This document shows positions 36,370-44,457 of a stretch of 64,000 bases of DNA, in pieces. The stretch is taken from contig CH672415.1 in NCBI GenBank assembly GCA_000153145.1, forward strand, positions 2,469,207 through 2,533,206, in the 5' to 3' direction. The notes below the pieces were generated by a model. It searched no databases and had not been told where the DNA came from. It saw nothing but the letters and a program-made list of their open reading frames with translations. A program made the position numbers and the translations under genes. Position 1 is the first letter of the stretch; every line of letters begins with the position of its first letter. Source of the stretch: a marine actinobacterium PHSC20C1. GTDB lineage: Bacteria > Actinomycetota > Actinomycetes > Actinomycetales > Microbacteriaceae.

Positions 36370-38220
36370 ATGAAAACCTCACTAGTAAAGAGGAACAGCT
36401 TCTGGCTCGTTCTCTCGTTAGTCATGATGTTGGTCGCATCGATCGGTGCGTCTATCGTTCAAACCGGTGCCGGCTCCATCTCCGTTAAGGACATGCGCTG
36501 GGAGACCTCATCTGGTCAAATGATGAGCGCATTGCTCTTCAAGCCAGACACGGCCACCGAAGAGAACAAGGTTCCCGCAATCGTGGTTAGCCACGGCTGG
36601 TGGAACAACCGTGAGATGCAAGACGCCAACTACGTTGAGCTTGCTCGTCGCGGCTACGTTGTTGTGTCGATCGACATGTACGGTCACGGAAACTCGTCGC
36701 CGCTACGCACAGACAACGTGACCTTGGGCGGAACGGGAATGTACGACGCTGTAAAGCTCGTCGCTGACTTCCCCTATGTCGACACCGACAAGATCGGCGT
36801 TAGCGGGCACTCGAACGGTGCGCGTGCAGCCAACTTCTCGATGGCCTACGACAACGCTGCCGACGAGCAGCTCATTGCTGCAGTCCTCCTCGTCGACAAC
36901 GACGCTGTCTACACGGATGCCGAGAACGAGAACGCGTACTTCAACCTTTATGGCGCACGCGATGTAGGAATCGTCGCTGACCAGTACGACGAGTTCTTCT
37001 TCCGTAGCTACAGCCCAGAGGGTGCAGTTCTCACCCCGCCCCGTGACTACATCGGCACACCGAACGCTCAGTCGTTCTTGCACTTCGGTGCTGCGCCGGA
37101 TGAAATCTCAGACACCCGTGAAGCCAGCGAGTTCTACACCGACACCGTTGACGGCGAACAGGCTCTGCGCGTTGTTTACACGCCGGCAGAAAACCACCCT
37201 TGGGGAACGATCTCCAAGACGACGGTTGGTAGCCAGATCGAGTTCTTCCAAGAAGCATTCGGCGCCCCCAATGAAATCGCATCCGGTTCGCAGGTGTGGC
37301 AGGTCAAGGAGACTTTCACGCTCTTCGGTCTGATCGGCTTCGGAATCTTCCTGCTCGCCTTCACCCGCGCAATGCTCACCACTCGCGCTTTTGCGGGACT
37401 GCGCGCGCCGGCTGCTGTCATTGCTCCGACGACCCGCAAGGGACTCGCCTGGTTCTGGGGCGGTCTCGTTGTTTCGGCGATCATCTCCGGTTGGAGCTGG
37501 TTGATCCTGGCCAACACTCCGTGGGTTGGAGCAGTCGCGTTCAACATCATGCCGTTCTTCATGCCGCAGGGTGCTGTGTTCTTCGTAGCCTTCTGGGCCG
37601 CGATCAACGCAATTGCTGCGATCATCATCATGACGATCTCGTACCTCGTCTTCGGACGCAAGAACGGTCTCGACCTTCGCGCATCCGGAGTTCTGCCAGG
37701 TTGGAAGAAGTTCTTCCACGGAATCGGTCTCGCGCTCGTCGTCGTAGTTTCCGCCTACGCGATCGTCTTCGTGCTCGACTACTTCTTCAAGACCGACTTC
37801 CGTTGGTGGATCGTAGCTGTCAAGGCATTCACGCCTGACAAGGTTGGCATTGCGTTGATGTACCTGCCGCTGTTCGCGATCTACTTTGTCGCAAACTCGG
37901 TTGCAGTCAACGCTTTCAACCGCTTCTCCATTCGTGGCAAGGAGTGGATCAACACGGCACTGCTCGCGTTCTTCAACGCTCTGGCCCCGATCGTTCTCGT
38001 CGTCGCTCAGTACACCAACTTCTTTACAACGGGGTACACGATCGACGGCTTCGGCGGAATCTTCAGCATCTGGCTGTACCCGGTCATCCTCATTCTGGCC
38101 GTGACCGCAGTCATCTCGCGCAAGATTTACCGTGAGACGAACAACCCGTACATTGCTGGCTTCATCAACGCGGCAATCGTTACCCTCATCTCGGTATCGA
38201 ACACGCTCACCGCAGCGTAA
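36370..38220 (+). CDS. alpha/beta hydrolase fused to a multi-pass membrane domain
   Basis: The 616-residue protein has an N-terminal membrane segment (about residues 10-31), then an exterior-facing alpha/beta hydrolase domain (about 45-300). It has HGWW at the oxyanion region (residues 75-78) and the nucleophile elbow GHSNGA with Ser148. An ENHPWG histidine near residue 278 is the likely catalytic His. From about residue 315 to 612 there are roughly eight hydrophobic helices. The domain pairing is unusual, and no standard enzyme name applies. It follows glpK by 87 bases, and GAAGGGGTAGGG precedes the ATG. A role in cleaving lipids or esters that yield glycerol is possible but unproven. Confidence 0.75.
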   Translation: MKTSLVKRNSFWLVLSLVMMLVASIGASIVQTGAGSISVKDMRWETSSGQMMSALLFKPDTATEENKVPAIVVSHGWWNNREMQDANYVELARRGYVVVSIDMYGHGNSSPLRTDNVTLGGTGMYDAVKLVADFPYVDTDKIGVSGHSNGARAANFSMAYDNAADEQLIAAVLLVDNDAVYTDAENENAYFNLYGARDVGIVADQYDEFFFRSYSPEGAVLTPPRDYIGTPNAQSFLHFGAAPDEISDTREASEFYTDTVDGEQALRVVYTPAENHPWGTISKTTVGSQIEFFQEAFGAPNEIASGSQVWQVKETFTLFGLIGFGIFLLAFTRAMLTTRAFAGLRAPAAVIAPTTRKGLAWFWGGLVVSAIISGWSWLILANTPWVGAVAFNIMPFFMPQGAVFFVAFWAAINAIAAIIIMTISYLVFGRKNGLDLRASGVLPGWKKFFHGIGLALVVVVSAYAIVFVLDYFFKTDFRWWIVAVKAFTPDKVGIALMYLPLFAIYFVANSVAVNAFNRFSIRGKEWINTALLAFFNALAPIVLVVAQYTNFFTTGYTIDGFGGIFSIWLYPVILILAVTAVISRKIYRETNNPYIAGFINAAIVTLISVSNTLTAA

Positions 38221-38253
38221 GTACACCCTCTCCGATCAACTGATCGGCTCCAG

Positions 38254-38287
38254 CAGCGCCCCGGTCGACACCTTGACCGGGGCGCTG
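38254..38287 (+). terminator. terminator after the membrane hydrolase gene
   Basis: CAGCGCCCCGGTC pairs perfectly with GACCGGGGCGCTG around an eight-base loop. Three more outer pairs (including one G-U) make 16 pairs in all. It lies 33 bases after the stop and is followed by TTGTGTG. It should end the glpD-glpK-hydrolase unit. Confidence 0.85.
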
Positions 38288-38378
38288 TTGTGTGCGGATG
38301 GTTGGCGCAACCTCCGCACACCGCCAATTGGCGGGTGCCTGCTTCGCAATCGCGGAATAGCGGATGCGCGACTACGGT

Positions 38379-38412
38379 TTTCGCTAGAGACGCGATCGGC
38401 GTCTTAGCGAAA
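38379..38412 (+). promoter_or_regulatory. hairpin or operator abutting the ribosome site of the luciferase-like gene
   Basis: TTTCGCTA plus AGACGC (one bulged G) pairs with GCGTCT plus TAGCGAAA around GATCG. The right arm ends in the AAA of the AAAGGGA ribosome site (38410-38416) before GTG 38421. As DNA it could be a repressor site; as RNA it could partly hide the ribosome site. Confidence 0.5.
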
Positions 38413-38420
38413 GGGAACTC

Positions 38421-39461
38421 GTGGAGCAGCAGGTTCAGTTCGGACTCGGCACATTTGGCGACGTCACAGTAGACGAGAGTGGCACACTACTAAGTCAGGC
38501 GCAGGTCATCCGCAATGTTGTTGCTGAAGGTGTACTCGCTGACAAGCTCGGCATCGACTACTTCGGTGTTGGCGAGCACCACCGTGATGACTTCGCGATC
38601 ACCGCTCCCGAGACGGTTCTTGCGGCGCTCGCGGTCGCCACCGAAAGAATTCACCTGGGTTCGGCGGTCACTGTCTTGAGTTCCGATGACCCCGTGCGCG
38701 TGTATGAACGTTTCGCAACAGTCGATGCGCTCTCGAACGGTCGCGCTGAAATCATCCTCGGGCGTGGATCGTTCACCGAATCGTTCCCGCTGTTTGGTTA
38801 CAACCTGAACGACTACGAAACGCTGTTTTCCGAAAAACTCGACCTCTTCTCGGAACTCATCAAAGAGGAACCGGTTACGTGGAAGGGTACGCTTCGCGCC
38901 TCGCTCAGCGATCAAGAGGTCTTCCCGCGCACGGAGTCGGGCAAGCTCAACACGTGGATCGGTGTTGGCGGAAGCCCAGAGTCCGTCGTTCGTGCCGCCC
39001 GTTACGGGATGCCGCTAGTGCTTGCCATCATTGGTGGCCAGCCTGAACGATTTGCGCCCTATGCCGAACTCTTCCGTCGCGCGCTAGCAGAATTAGAGCA
39101 GCCCGACCTCCCCATCGCCGTGCACTCGCCCGGCTACATCACCGACTCTGACGATGACGTGGCTGACGAACTGTGGCCGCACTACCGCGTGATGCGCGAC
39201 CGCATCGGTCGCGAGCGCGGGTGGCCGGCATCCACTGTTGAGGAATTCATCGGTGAAGTGCAGCACGGTTCCATGTACGCCGGATCGCCGGAGACCGTAG
39301 CGCAGAAGATGGCGAAAACCATTTCTGCGCTCGGCATCCAGCGATTCGACATGAAGTACAGCGCTGGAACGCTGCCTCACGAGCGCATGATGCGCAGTAT
39401 TGAGTTGTACGGCACCCAGGTCATCCCACGAGTGCGGGAGTTGCTGGCCGAAGGCCCCTAG
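38421..39461 (+). CDS. luciferase-like (LLM class) flavin-dependent monooxygenase
   Basis: The 346-residue protein is a TIM-barrel member of the bacterial luciferase-like family, which uses FMNH2 or F420 to oxidise small molecules. Markers are FGVGEHHRDDFAITAPETVL (residues about 48-67), IHLGSAVTVLSSDDPVRVYE, and GRAEIILGRGSF. The TWIGVGGSPESVVRAARYG strand carries the flavin-phosphate site. The start is GTG 38421 after AAAGGGA. The substrate is unknown. The stop overlaps the stop of the convergent DUF4349 gene by four bases (CTAG). Confidence 0.88.
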   Translation: MEQQVQFGLGTFGDVTVDESGTLLSQAQVIRNVVAEGVLADKLGIDYFGVGEHHRDDFAITAPETVLAALAVATERIHLGSAVTVLSSDDPVRVYERFATVDALSNGRAEIILGRGSFTESFPLFGYNLNDYETLFSEKLDLFSELIKEEPVTWKGTLRASLSDQEVFPRTESGKLNTWIGVGGSPESVVRAARYGMPLVLAIIGGQPERFAPYAELFRRALAELEQPDLPIAVHSPGYITDSDDDVADELWPHYRVMRDRIGRERGWPASTVEEFIGEVQHGSMYAGSPETVAQKMAKTISALGIQRFDMKYSAGTLPHERMMRSIELYGTQVIPRVRELLAEGP

Positions 39462-40426
39462 TCTGCCTTGGGCGTTTGGTCTGTCTTGGGCGTCTGATCC
39501 ACCTTCGACTCCTGGGGAGCCTTGGTAACGACTACTGTCGTGGCGGCGCGACGCGAGCGGAGCTTTGCTCGCACGATGAACAGGATGATGCCGGCGACAA
39601 TTGCGGCAAGGATGAGCCACGGTACGAGCACGCCTAGTGCGACAAGTAGCCCGGCAAAGAATGCCACCAAGCTGTTCCAACCCGTCACAATACCGTCGAA
39701 GAAGTTGCCAGGTTCGATGCTGGGGGCGTCGGCAACGGAGACCAGATTGAGGGTGAGCGTCGACATTGCAACCTGATCGTCAAAATAACGCTTTTGCGAC
39801 TTCAGGCTTTCGAGTTCGCCCTGACGATCTGAAATCGCCGTTTCCAATTGGATAAGCGTGTCAGTGTCTTCTGCCTTAGTGAGCAGAGCAAGCAAGCGAT
39901 CGACGGAGGCACCGAGTGCGGTAATGCGCGCTTCGAGATCACGCGATTGCATGGTGACATCAACCGCATTGATCGATACCTCTTGCAGCGTTCCAAGATC
40001 TTTGAACTTGTCGAGCGTCGCGGTTAGTTCGGATGCCGGAATGCGCAGCGTCAGCGTGGAGCTTCCACGGTTGCCGTCGTGCGGCGCATATTCGCTCCGT
40101 CCGTCTACACGGCCCCCGACTGATTCGGTGATGCGAATGGCATCCTGGGTTGCATCGTCTGGACTTTTCACGGTCACCGACATGTAGCCGGTAGTGATGA
40201 CTTCCCGACCGACATCCGAGATCGCGGACTCTGCCGATGTTTGGCTGTCGAGTGAGGGGCCGCCTTCGGCCACGCCGTCGGCGGCGGAGCGACCCGCGGT
40301 CGATTCCTCGACAAGGTAGTCAGTCGACGAGTCACCGGGAGCTAACTCGGTAACCCCTGCCGAACATCCGGCAAGAGTGAGTGCTGAAAGTGCCAGTGCT
40401 GTGGTGATTAATAGTGTGCGCCTCAT
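39458..40426 (-). CDS. DUF4349-type lipoprotein with C-terminal membrane anchor
   Basis: The 322-residue precursor has a signal peptide with lipobox LTLAGC (Cys21). A linker follows, then a mixed alpha/beta region (about 75-130; VITTGYMSVTVKSPDDA) and a coiled-coil stretch (about 150-210; DLEARITALGASVDRLLALL). A membrane segment lies at about 250-285, before a basic, Lys/Thr-rich tail. This is the order found in DUF4349 proteins, whose function is not established. It probably spans the envelope with its main part outside. The ATG has no Shine-Dalgarno; TAAATT lies six bases upstream. Confidence 0.82.
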   Translation of the reverse strand: MRRTLLITTALALSALTLAGCSAGVTELAPGDSSTDYLVEESTAGRSAADGVAEGGPSLDSQTSAESAISDVGREVITTGYMSVTVKSPDDATQDAIRITESVGGRVDGRSEYAPHDGNRGSSTLTLRIPASELTATLDKFKDLGTLQEVSINAVDVTMQSRDLEARITALGASVDRLLALLTKAEDTDTLIQLETAISDRQGELESLKSQKRYFDDQVAMSTLTLNLVSVADAPSIEPGNFFDGIVTGWNSLVAFFAGLLVALGVLVPWLILAAIVAGIILFIVRAKLRSRRAATTVVVTKAPQESKVDQTPKTDQTPKAD

Positions 40427-40432
40427 GGTTTC

Positions 40433-40438
40433 AATTTA
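40433..40438 (-). promoter_or_regulatory. putative -10 box of the DUF4349 gene (leaderless)
   Basis: TAAATT on the minus strand fits TANNNT and lies six bases before the ATG at 40426. Confidence 0.45.
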
Positions 40439-40647
40439 GATCTCTGAGGCAGGGAAAAACTACCCAACGTTTTGCACTTTTCGGGCGTCACCTGAGACAC
40501 CGCGGGCCGTGTGCTTAAGATTTTCTGAGAACGACCTTGGGGTTCCATGCGAAACCCGAGGGGTGTTTGTCTGCGTGGGTATCGTGAAGCAGTGTCCGAA
40601 CATTGGGCAAAGTGCAGCACACGGATTACCAACTATGAGGAGGAATC

Positions 40648-40860
40648 ATGGGTCTCATCGACAACGCAAAAGATGCAGGCGAAGCCACCGCTAAGAAGGT
40701 TGGTGAGTTCGTCGACGATACGAAAGAACGAGTGAGCGACGCGGCCGATCAGGCCAAGGCAGATGCCGAGGTGACAAAGGCCGAGGCCGAACTCGAGCGT
40801 GCGAAAGCCGAGAGCGAAGCCACGAAGGCAAAGAACGAGTACAAAGAAGATCTTCGCTAA
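40648..40860 (+). CDS. small, highly charged helical protein (stress-protein-like)
   Basis: The 70-residue protein is almost entirely Ala, Glu, Lys, Asp and Gln with no cysteine, tryptophan or proline. Its heptad-like pattern suggests one long amphipathic helix or coiled coil (about residues 5-65, with repeats such as KAEAELERAKAESEATKAK). Such proteins resemble LEA-like or CsbD/YtxH-type stress proteins, but I do not recognise a defined family. The GAGGAGGAATC site before the ATG is one of the strongest ribosome sites in the window, so high expression is likely. About 220 bases of non-coding DNA lie upstream. Confidence 0.75.
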   Translation: MGLIDNAKDAGEATAKKVGEFVDDTKERVSDAADQAKADAEVTKAEAELERAKAESEATKAKNEYKEDLR

Positions 40861-40911
40861 CTCAGTGCTCTAGTCCGGTATCCGGCCAGCTAAGGCTGGG
40901 ATACTAGGGCT

Positions 40912-41739
40912 ATGGGCTTCTGGCGCACTCTTCGACGTTGGATAGGTCCGTCGAGGGCGCCCGTTCTGAACATCGTCGCGGATGAAGGCGATGGACCCGT
41001 CATCATATTTGTACACGGGATCGCCTCATCCTCGGCGACCTTCGCTCGTGTGATCCCGCAGCTCTCTGATCGTTATCGCTGCATTTCGTTTGACCTCTTG
41101 GGGTTCGGTGAGTCCCCGAGTCCGGCGGATGCGACATTCACGATCGAAGAACACGTCGATTCGATCAGAGCAACGATTCATTCCCTTAAGCTCGATGCGC
41201 CATTCATCCTTGTCGGGCACTCTCTCGGCAGCTTGCTTGCTGCACGGTATGCAGCGATGCATCCGAGCAAGGTGAGTCGTCTAGTGCTCGTGAGCCCTCC
41301 GATTTACGTGCCGCCGCGCCAAATTGGTGACCCGTTGGTACGCGCCCGAGTTGGTGCTTACATGCGCGCCTATGAGTTCTTGCGTACTAACAAAGACTTC
41401 ACGATGGCTACGGCAGACACTCTTCGCAGGCTTTTCCAGCTCGATGAAGTCTTGGATGTGTCTGAGCACAATTGGCGTGCGTTCGTTTTGAGCTTGAAGA
41501 ATTGCATCGAGACGCAGACCACCGTGAGTGATATCGCATCGGTTCGCGTACCAATTGATGTCGTCTATGGCTCTCTTGACCAGTTCATCGCCCCCGGCAC
41601 GATGCGCATCATTGAGCAGATGAGGCACGTCACCATGCACCGTGTTGAGGCGAACGATCATCTTGTCCGCAAGCGGTTGGCTCGGCGATTGGTCGAAGTG
41701 ATCACCGCTGGCCGAACAGTTGCTGAGAAAGATGCGTAG
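40912..41739 (+). CDS. alpha/beta hydrolase
   Basis: The 275-residue protein is a standard soluble alpha/beta hydrolase. The oxyanion segment is IIFVHGIASSSATF (about residues 31-44), and the nucleophile Ser104 is in VGHSLGS. The Asp is in VVYGSLDQFIAPG and the His in EANDHLVRKR near the C-terminus. A lid region lies between about 130 and 200. The substrate is unknown. The ATG has no well-placed ribosome site. A GATACT hexamer six bases before it is close to a -10 box, so it may be leaderless. Confidence 0.88.
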   Translation: MGFWRTLRRWIGPSRAPVLNIVADEGDGPVIIFVHGIASSSATFARVIPQLSDRYRCISFDLLGFGESPSPADATFTIEEHVDSIRATIHSLKLDAPFILVGHSLGSLLAARYAAMHPSKVSRLVLVSPPIYVPPRQIGDPLVRARVGAYMRAYEFLRTNKDFTMATADTLRRLFQLDEVLDVSEHNWRAFVLSLKNCIETQTTVSDIASVRVPIDVVYGSLDQFIAPGTMRIIEQMRHVTMHRVEANDHLVRKRLARRLVEVITAGRTVAEKDA

Positions 41740-41776
41740 CGCGGAATAACGGTTGGTGGCGGTGGTTGAAGCCCTC

Positions 41777-42334
41777 ATGACCAAACTAATGATTGTTGTT
41801 GGAAGCGTTCGCCCCGGCCGTGTAGGCCTCCCCATCGCCAAGTGGGTTGAAGAGATTGCGCGGGCAAACAGCGAATTCGAGATCGACTTTGCTGACCTCG
41901 CTGAGATCAATTTGCCCTTCATGGATGAGCCTGGCCACCCCGCGGCTCGCCAATACACAAAGCCGCACACCATCGCCTGGAGCGAGCGAGTGGATGCCGC
42001 AGATGCCTTCATCTTCGTCACCCCCGAGTACAACCACAGCTTCTCGCCAGCGCTCAAGAACGCTATGGACTTCCTCAAGCAAGAGTGGGACAACAAGCCC
42101 ATCGGCTTCGTCAGCTATGGTGCATCCGCAGCTGGCACGCGCGGCGTTGCCGCCCTCGACTCAGTGCTTGGTTTCATGGGCATGCGCAAGGTTGGCCCCA
42201 GTGTTGACATCAGCGCCGTCTGGACCCGCGTCGCCGACGACAAGTTCCTTGCAGAAGAGCGCGAAGTGGAAACGCTCAATGCTCAGCTCGCTCAGCTCAA
42301 GTCTTACTCGGAGCTGTTCGCGAGCGTTCGCTAA
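41777..42334 (+). CDS. NADPH-dependent FMN reductase
   Basis: The start is ATG 41777 (MTKLMIVVGSVRPGRVG), the usual beginning of the family; longer readings add residues that do not match. The 185-residue flavodoxin-like protein has the FMN-phosphate loop GSVRPGRVG (about 9-17) and FVTPEYNHSFSPALKNAMDFL (about 75-95), the family's flavin-ring segment. It also has GFVSYGASAAGTRGV (about 104-118). Such enzymes reduce FMN, quinones or azo dyes with NADPH. It may supply reduced flavin to the luciferase-like enzyme of this region, although they are not in one operon. Confidence 0.88.
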   Translation: MTKLMIVVGSVRPGRVGLPIAKWVEEIARANSEFEIDFADLAEINLPFMDEPGHPAARQYTKPHTIAWSERVDAADAFIFVTPEYNHSFSPALKNAMDFLKQEWDNKPIGFVSYGASAAGTRGVAALDSVLGFMGMRKVGPSVDISAVWTRVADDKFLAEEREVETLNAQLAQLKSYSELFASVR

Positions 42335-42360
42335 CCCGCTCCACAGCACTCTTCGCTCCG

Positions 42361-42394
42361 GGCGGCACCCACGGATAGCTCGAGTGGTGCCGCC
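42361..42394 (+). terminator. terminator after the FMN reductase gene
   Basis: GGCGGCACC (42361-42369) pairs with GGTGCCGCC (42386-42394), 26 bases after the stop. CAC/GTG extends the stem inward with one bulge. It is followed by TGTTGCTTT. Confidence 0.7.
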
Positions 42395-42464
42395 TGTTGC
42401 TTTCCGGCTAGCGCGCGAGTGCACGCCGAGGAGTACCGTGGGTGGCAACAACGGAGGGAACCCC

Positions 42465-43712
42465 ATGGCCGCGCAGCTCACCGCAACCGTCTGTATCGCT
42501 GGTGGTGGTCCTGCCGGAATTGTGGCCGGCCTCATTCTGGCCCGCGCGGGAGTCGACGTTGTCGTGCTCGAAAAGCACGCTGATTTCCTTCGTGACTTTC
42601 GTGGCGACACCGTTCATCCGTCAACGCTGAACCTGCTCGATCAGTTAGGTCTTGGCGAAAAAGCAAATGCCATCGACCACACTGAGCTTTCGGTGTTGGA
42701 CGCGGTCATCGACGGCATCAGGGTTCACGCTGTTGACTTCACGACTCTTCCAGAGCCGCATCCCTACATCACGCTGATGCCGCAGTGGGATTTGCTCACG
42801 ATGTTGGTTGACGAAGCCCGCAAGCAGCCGACGTTCCGCCTGGTGTTGGAGGCGAACGCTGATTCGGTAATTCAGGAAAATGGTCGCGCGGTCGGCGTAG
42901 ACGCGACAACGCCTGATGGTCCGCTACGTGTGCGTGCGGCGTTGACAGTGGCGGCTGACGGCCGCGCTTCAGCTGTGCGCGACTCTCTCGGCCTCGTTCC
43001 CACTGACTACGGTGTGCCCATTGATGTCTTGTGGTTCCGAGTGCCGCGACCGACAAAACTAGTGAGGGACACTCTGGCGAATCTCAGGGACGGATCTGCG
43101 CTTGTGACGATTCCGCGCCCCGGCTACTTGCAGTGTGGGCTCCTCATCCGCAAAGGCACTTTTCCTGAGTTTCAGAACGCAGGCATCCAAGCGTTCCGCG
43201 ACAAGATCGCAAGCACAGCACCCCGCCTTGCCGAAGTCACGGACGAAATTGGCAGCTTCGATGACGTGAAACTGTTGTCGGTTCAGATCAACAGGCTCCA
43301 CGATTGGTCGGTGCCTGGCGCACTCTGCATTGGTGACGCCGCCCACGCGATGTCACCAGCTTTTGGCGTCGGAATCAACTACGCCATCCAAGACGCTGTG
43401 GCACTCGCAAACACGCTGGTTCCGGTACTCCGGCGGCGTGGGGCGGGTGCCGCGGCTATCGATGCAGCGTCGATTGCTGTTCAGCGTCGACGGGCTCTCC
43501 CCACCGCGCTCATGCAGCGCATGCAACGAGTTGCGCACCGACTGATTGATAGTGCGACGAGTCGCGTTGTCATCCATAATCCGCCGACGCCGCGGGAACG
43601 GTTTGTCATCGCAGTCGTGCTGCCGCGCATCCGCCCCATTTTGGCTCGGATTGTTGGCTACGGCTTTTGGCCCGAGCGCATCGCGCGAGGAATCGTGAAG
43701 CTACCCCGCTAA
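42465..43712 (+). CDS. FAD-dependent aromatic-ring-hydroxylase-like oxidoreductase
   Basis: The start is ATG 42465, six bases after GGAGGG. An open frame upstream overlaps the FMN reductase gene and is not coding. The 415-residue protein has the three motifs of the UbiH/PHBH monooxygenase group. The FAD motif is CIAGGGPAGIVAGLILARAG (residues about 10-29), the DG region is AADGRASAVRDSLG, and the GD motif is CIGDAAHAMSPAFGVGINYA (about 286-305). The substrate is probably a small aromatic or isoprenoid compound, not identifiable here. The stop overlaps that of the convergent protease gene by four bases (CTAA). Confidence 0.88.
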   Translation: MAAQLTATVCIAGGGPAGIVAGLILARAGVDVVVLEKHADFLRDFRGDTVHPSTLNLLDQLGLGEKANAIDHTELSVLDAVIDGIRVHAVDFTTLPEPHPYITLMPQWDLLTMLVDEARKQPTFRLVLEANADSVIQENGRAVGVDATTPDGPLRVRAALTVAADGRASAVRDSLGLVPTDYGVPIDVLWFRVPRPTKLVRDTLANLRDGSALVTIPRPGYLQCGLLIRKGTFPEFQNAGIQAFRDKIASTAPRLAEVTDEIGSFDDVKLLSVQINRLHDWSVPGALCIGDAAHAMSPAFGVGINYAIQDAVALANTLVPVLRRRGAGAAAIDAASIAVQRRRALPTALMQRMQRVAHRLIDSATSRVVIHNPPTPRERFVIAVVLPRIRPILARIVGYGFWPERIARGIVKLPR

Positions 43713-44416
43713 TAGGTCTCGAGCACCGTCGTCACGGCCCATACGACGCTGGCGCCGATGAGGGCGCTGAACAGCAGGAGCCACACGACTGACGGGATTC
43801 CGGTGCGCTTGAACAGCAAGTAGGCATCGGAAGTGCTCAACTGGTCACGTCGCCGGGTGTGCACACTGACAACAGTGGCAAGGCCGCGCACGCTACCCAC
43901 AAGAAGCGCGATGGCGATGACCAGCAGCACGTAGCTTTGCTGCTCTGGGGTCGCCCAGAGCCAGAGGGCCGCGCTCGCCGCCGCTGAGACCGCGACAACA
44001 AGAAATCCGAACAGGTTGCGGATTACCAGCAGCGTGAACACGAGAATGGCGCCGCCGACAAAGAGCGCAATTGCCGTGTAACCCTGGGTTACGCACCACA
44101 ACTGAATGGCGCCAACTATGGCGGGGGCTGGGTATCCGAGAGAGCCGCTGATGGCTGAACCGAGCTTGCCGCGCCCGCTGCTGACCGCTTCGCCCGAGTG
44201 ATTCATTCGAATCTTCATACCGTGCACAAAGCGGCCGGTCAGAATCGCGCCAATCGCGTGCCCCAGTTCATGCACAAGAGTCGTGAAGAGCCCGAACCAT
44301 TTCCAGATCGGCTGCGGGATGCTCAGCAACGCTGCCACAGCCACAATCACTATTAGAAGTGTCGGCGAGATCTCGACAGGCGTAGTGCGGGCAAGAGAGT
44401 CGAGAAAGTCTTCCAT
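43709..44416 (-). CDS. M50-family-like membrane metalloprotease
   Basis: The 235-residue membrane protein has the zinc motif HELGH (His49, Glu50, His53) inside a hydrophobic segment, as in site-2-protease-like M50 peptidases. About six further hydrophobic segments follow (to residue 232). A GSLGYPAPAIVGAI stretch after the zinc site is typical of this actinobacterial subgroup. Such proteases cut membrane-bound regulators, but the target is unknown. A tethered sigma factor elsewhere in this window would be one imaginable type of substrate (speculative). It is divergent from the aldo/keto reductase with only 41 bases between start codons. Confidence 0.82.
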   Translation of the reverse strand: MEDFLDSLARTTPVEISPTLLIVIVAVAALLSIPQPIWKWFGLFTTLVHELGHAIGAILTGRFVHGMKIRMNHSGEAVSSGRGKLGSAISGSLGYPAPAIVGAIQLWCVTQGYTAIALFVGGAILVFTLLVIRNLFGFLVVAVSAAASAALWLWATPEQQSYVLLVIAIALLVGSVRGLATVVSVHTRRRDQLSTSDAYLLFKRTGIPSVVWLLLFSALIGASVVWAVTTVLETY

Positions 44417-44445
44417 CTCCGAATTCTCTCACTGCTGGCAAGGCG

Positions 44446-44451
44446 TAGCGT
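44446..44451 (+). promoter_or_regulatory. putative -10 box of the aldo/keto reductase gene (leaderless)
   Basis: TAGCGT fits TANNNT and lies six bases before ATG 44458. The 41-base gap to the divergent protease gene leaves little room for a leader. Confidence 0.45.
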
Positions 44452-44457
44452 TGACCC

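Noticed and set aside
37108..38226. Long open frame on the minus strand opposite the membrane hydrolase (372 codons)
   Set aside because: The product is almost all charged residues, as expected when a hydrophobic gene is read backwards. The plus-strand protein has a clear hydrolase motif.
41847..42464. N-terminal extension of the FAD oxidoreductase (about 206 codons)
   Set aside because: It overlaps the certain FMN reductase gene in another frame and is Ser/Arg-rich. ATG 42465 has a good ribosome site and begins directly with the FAD motif.
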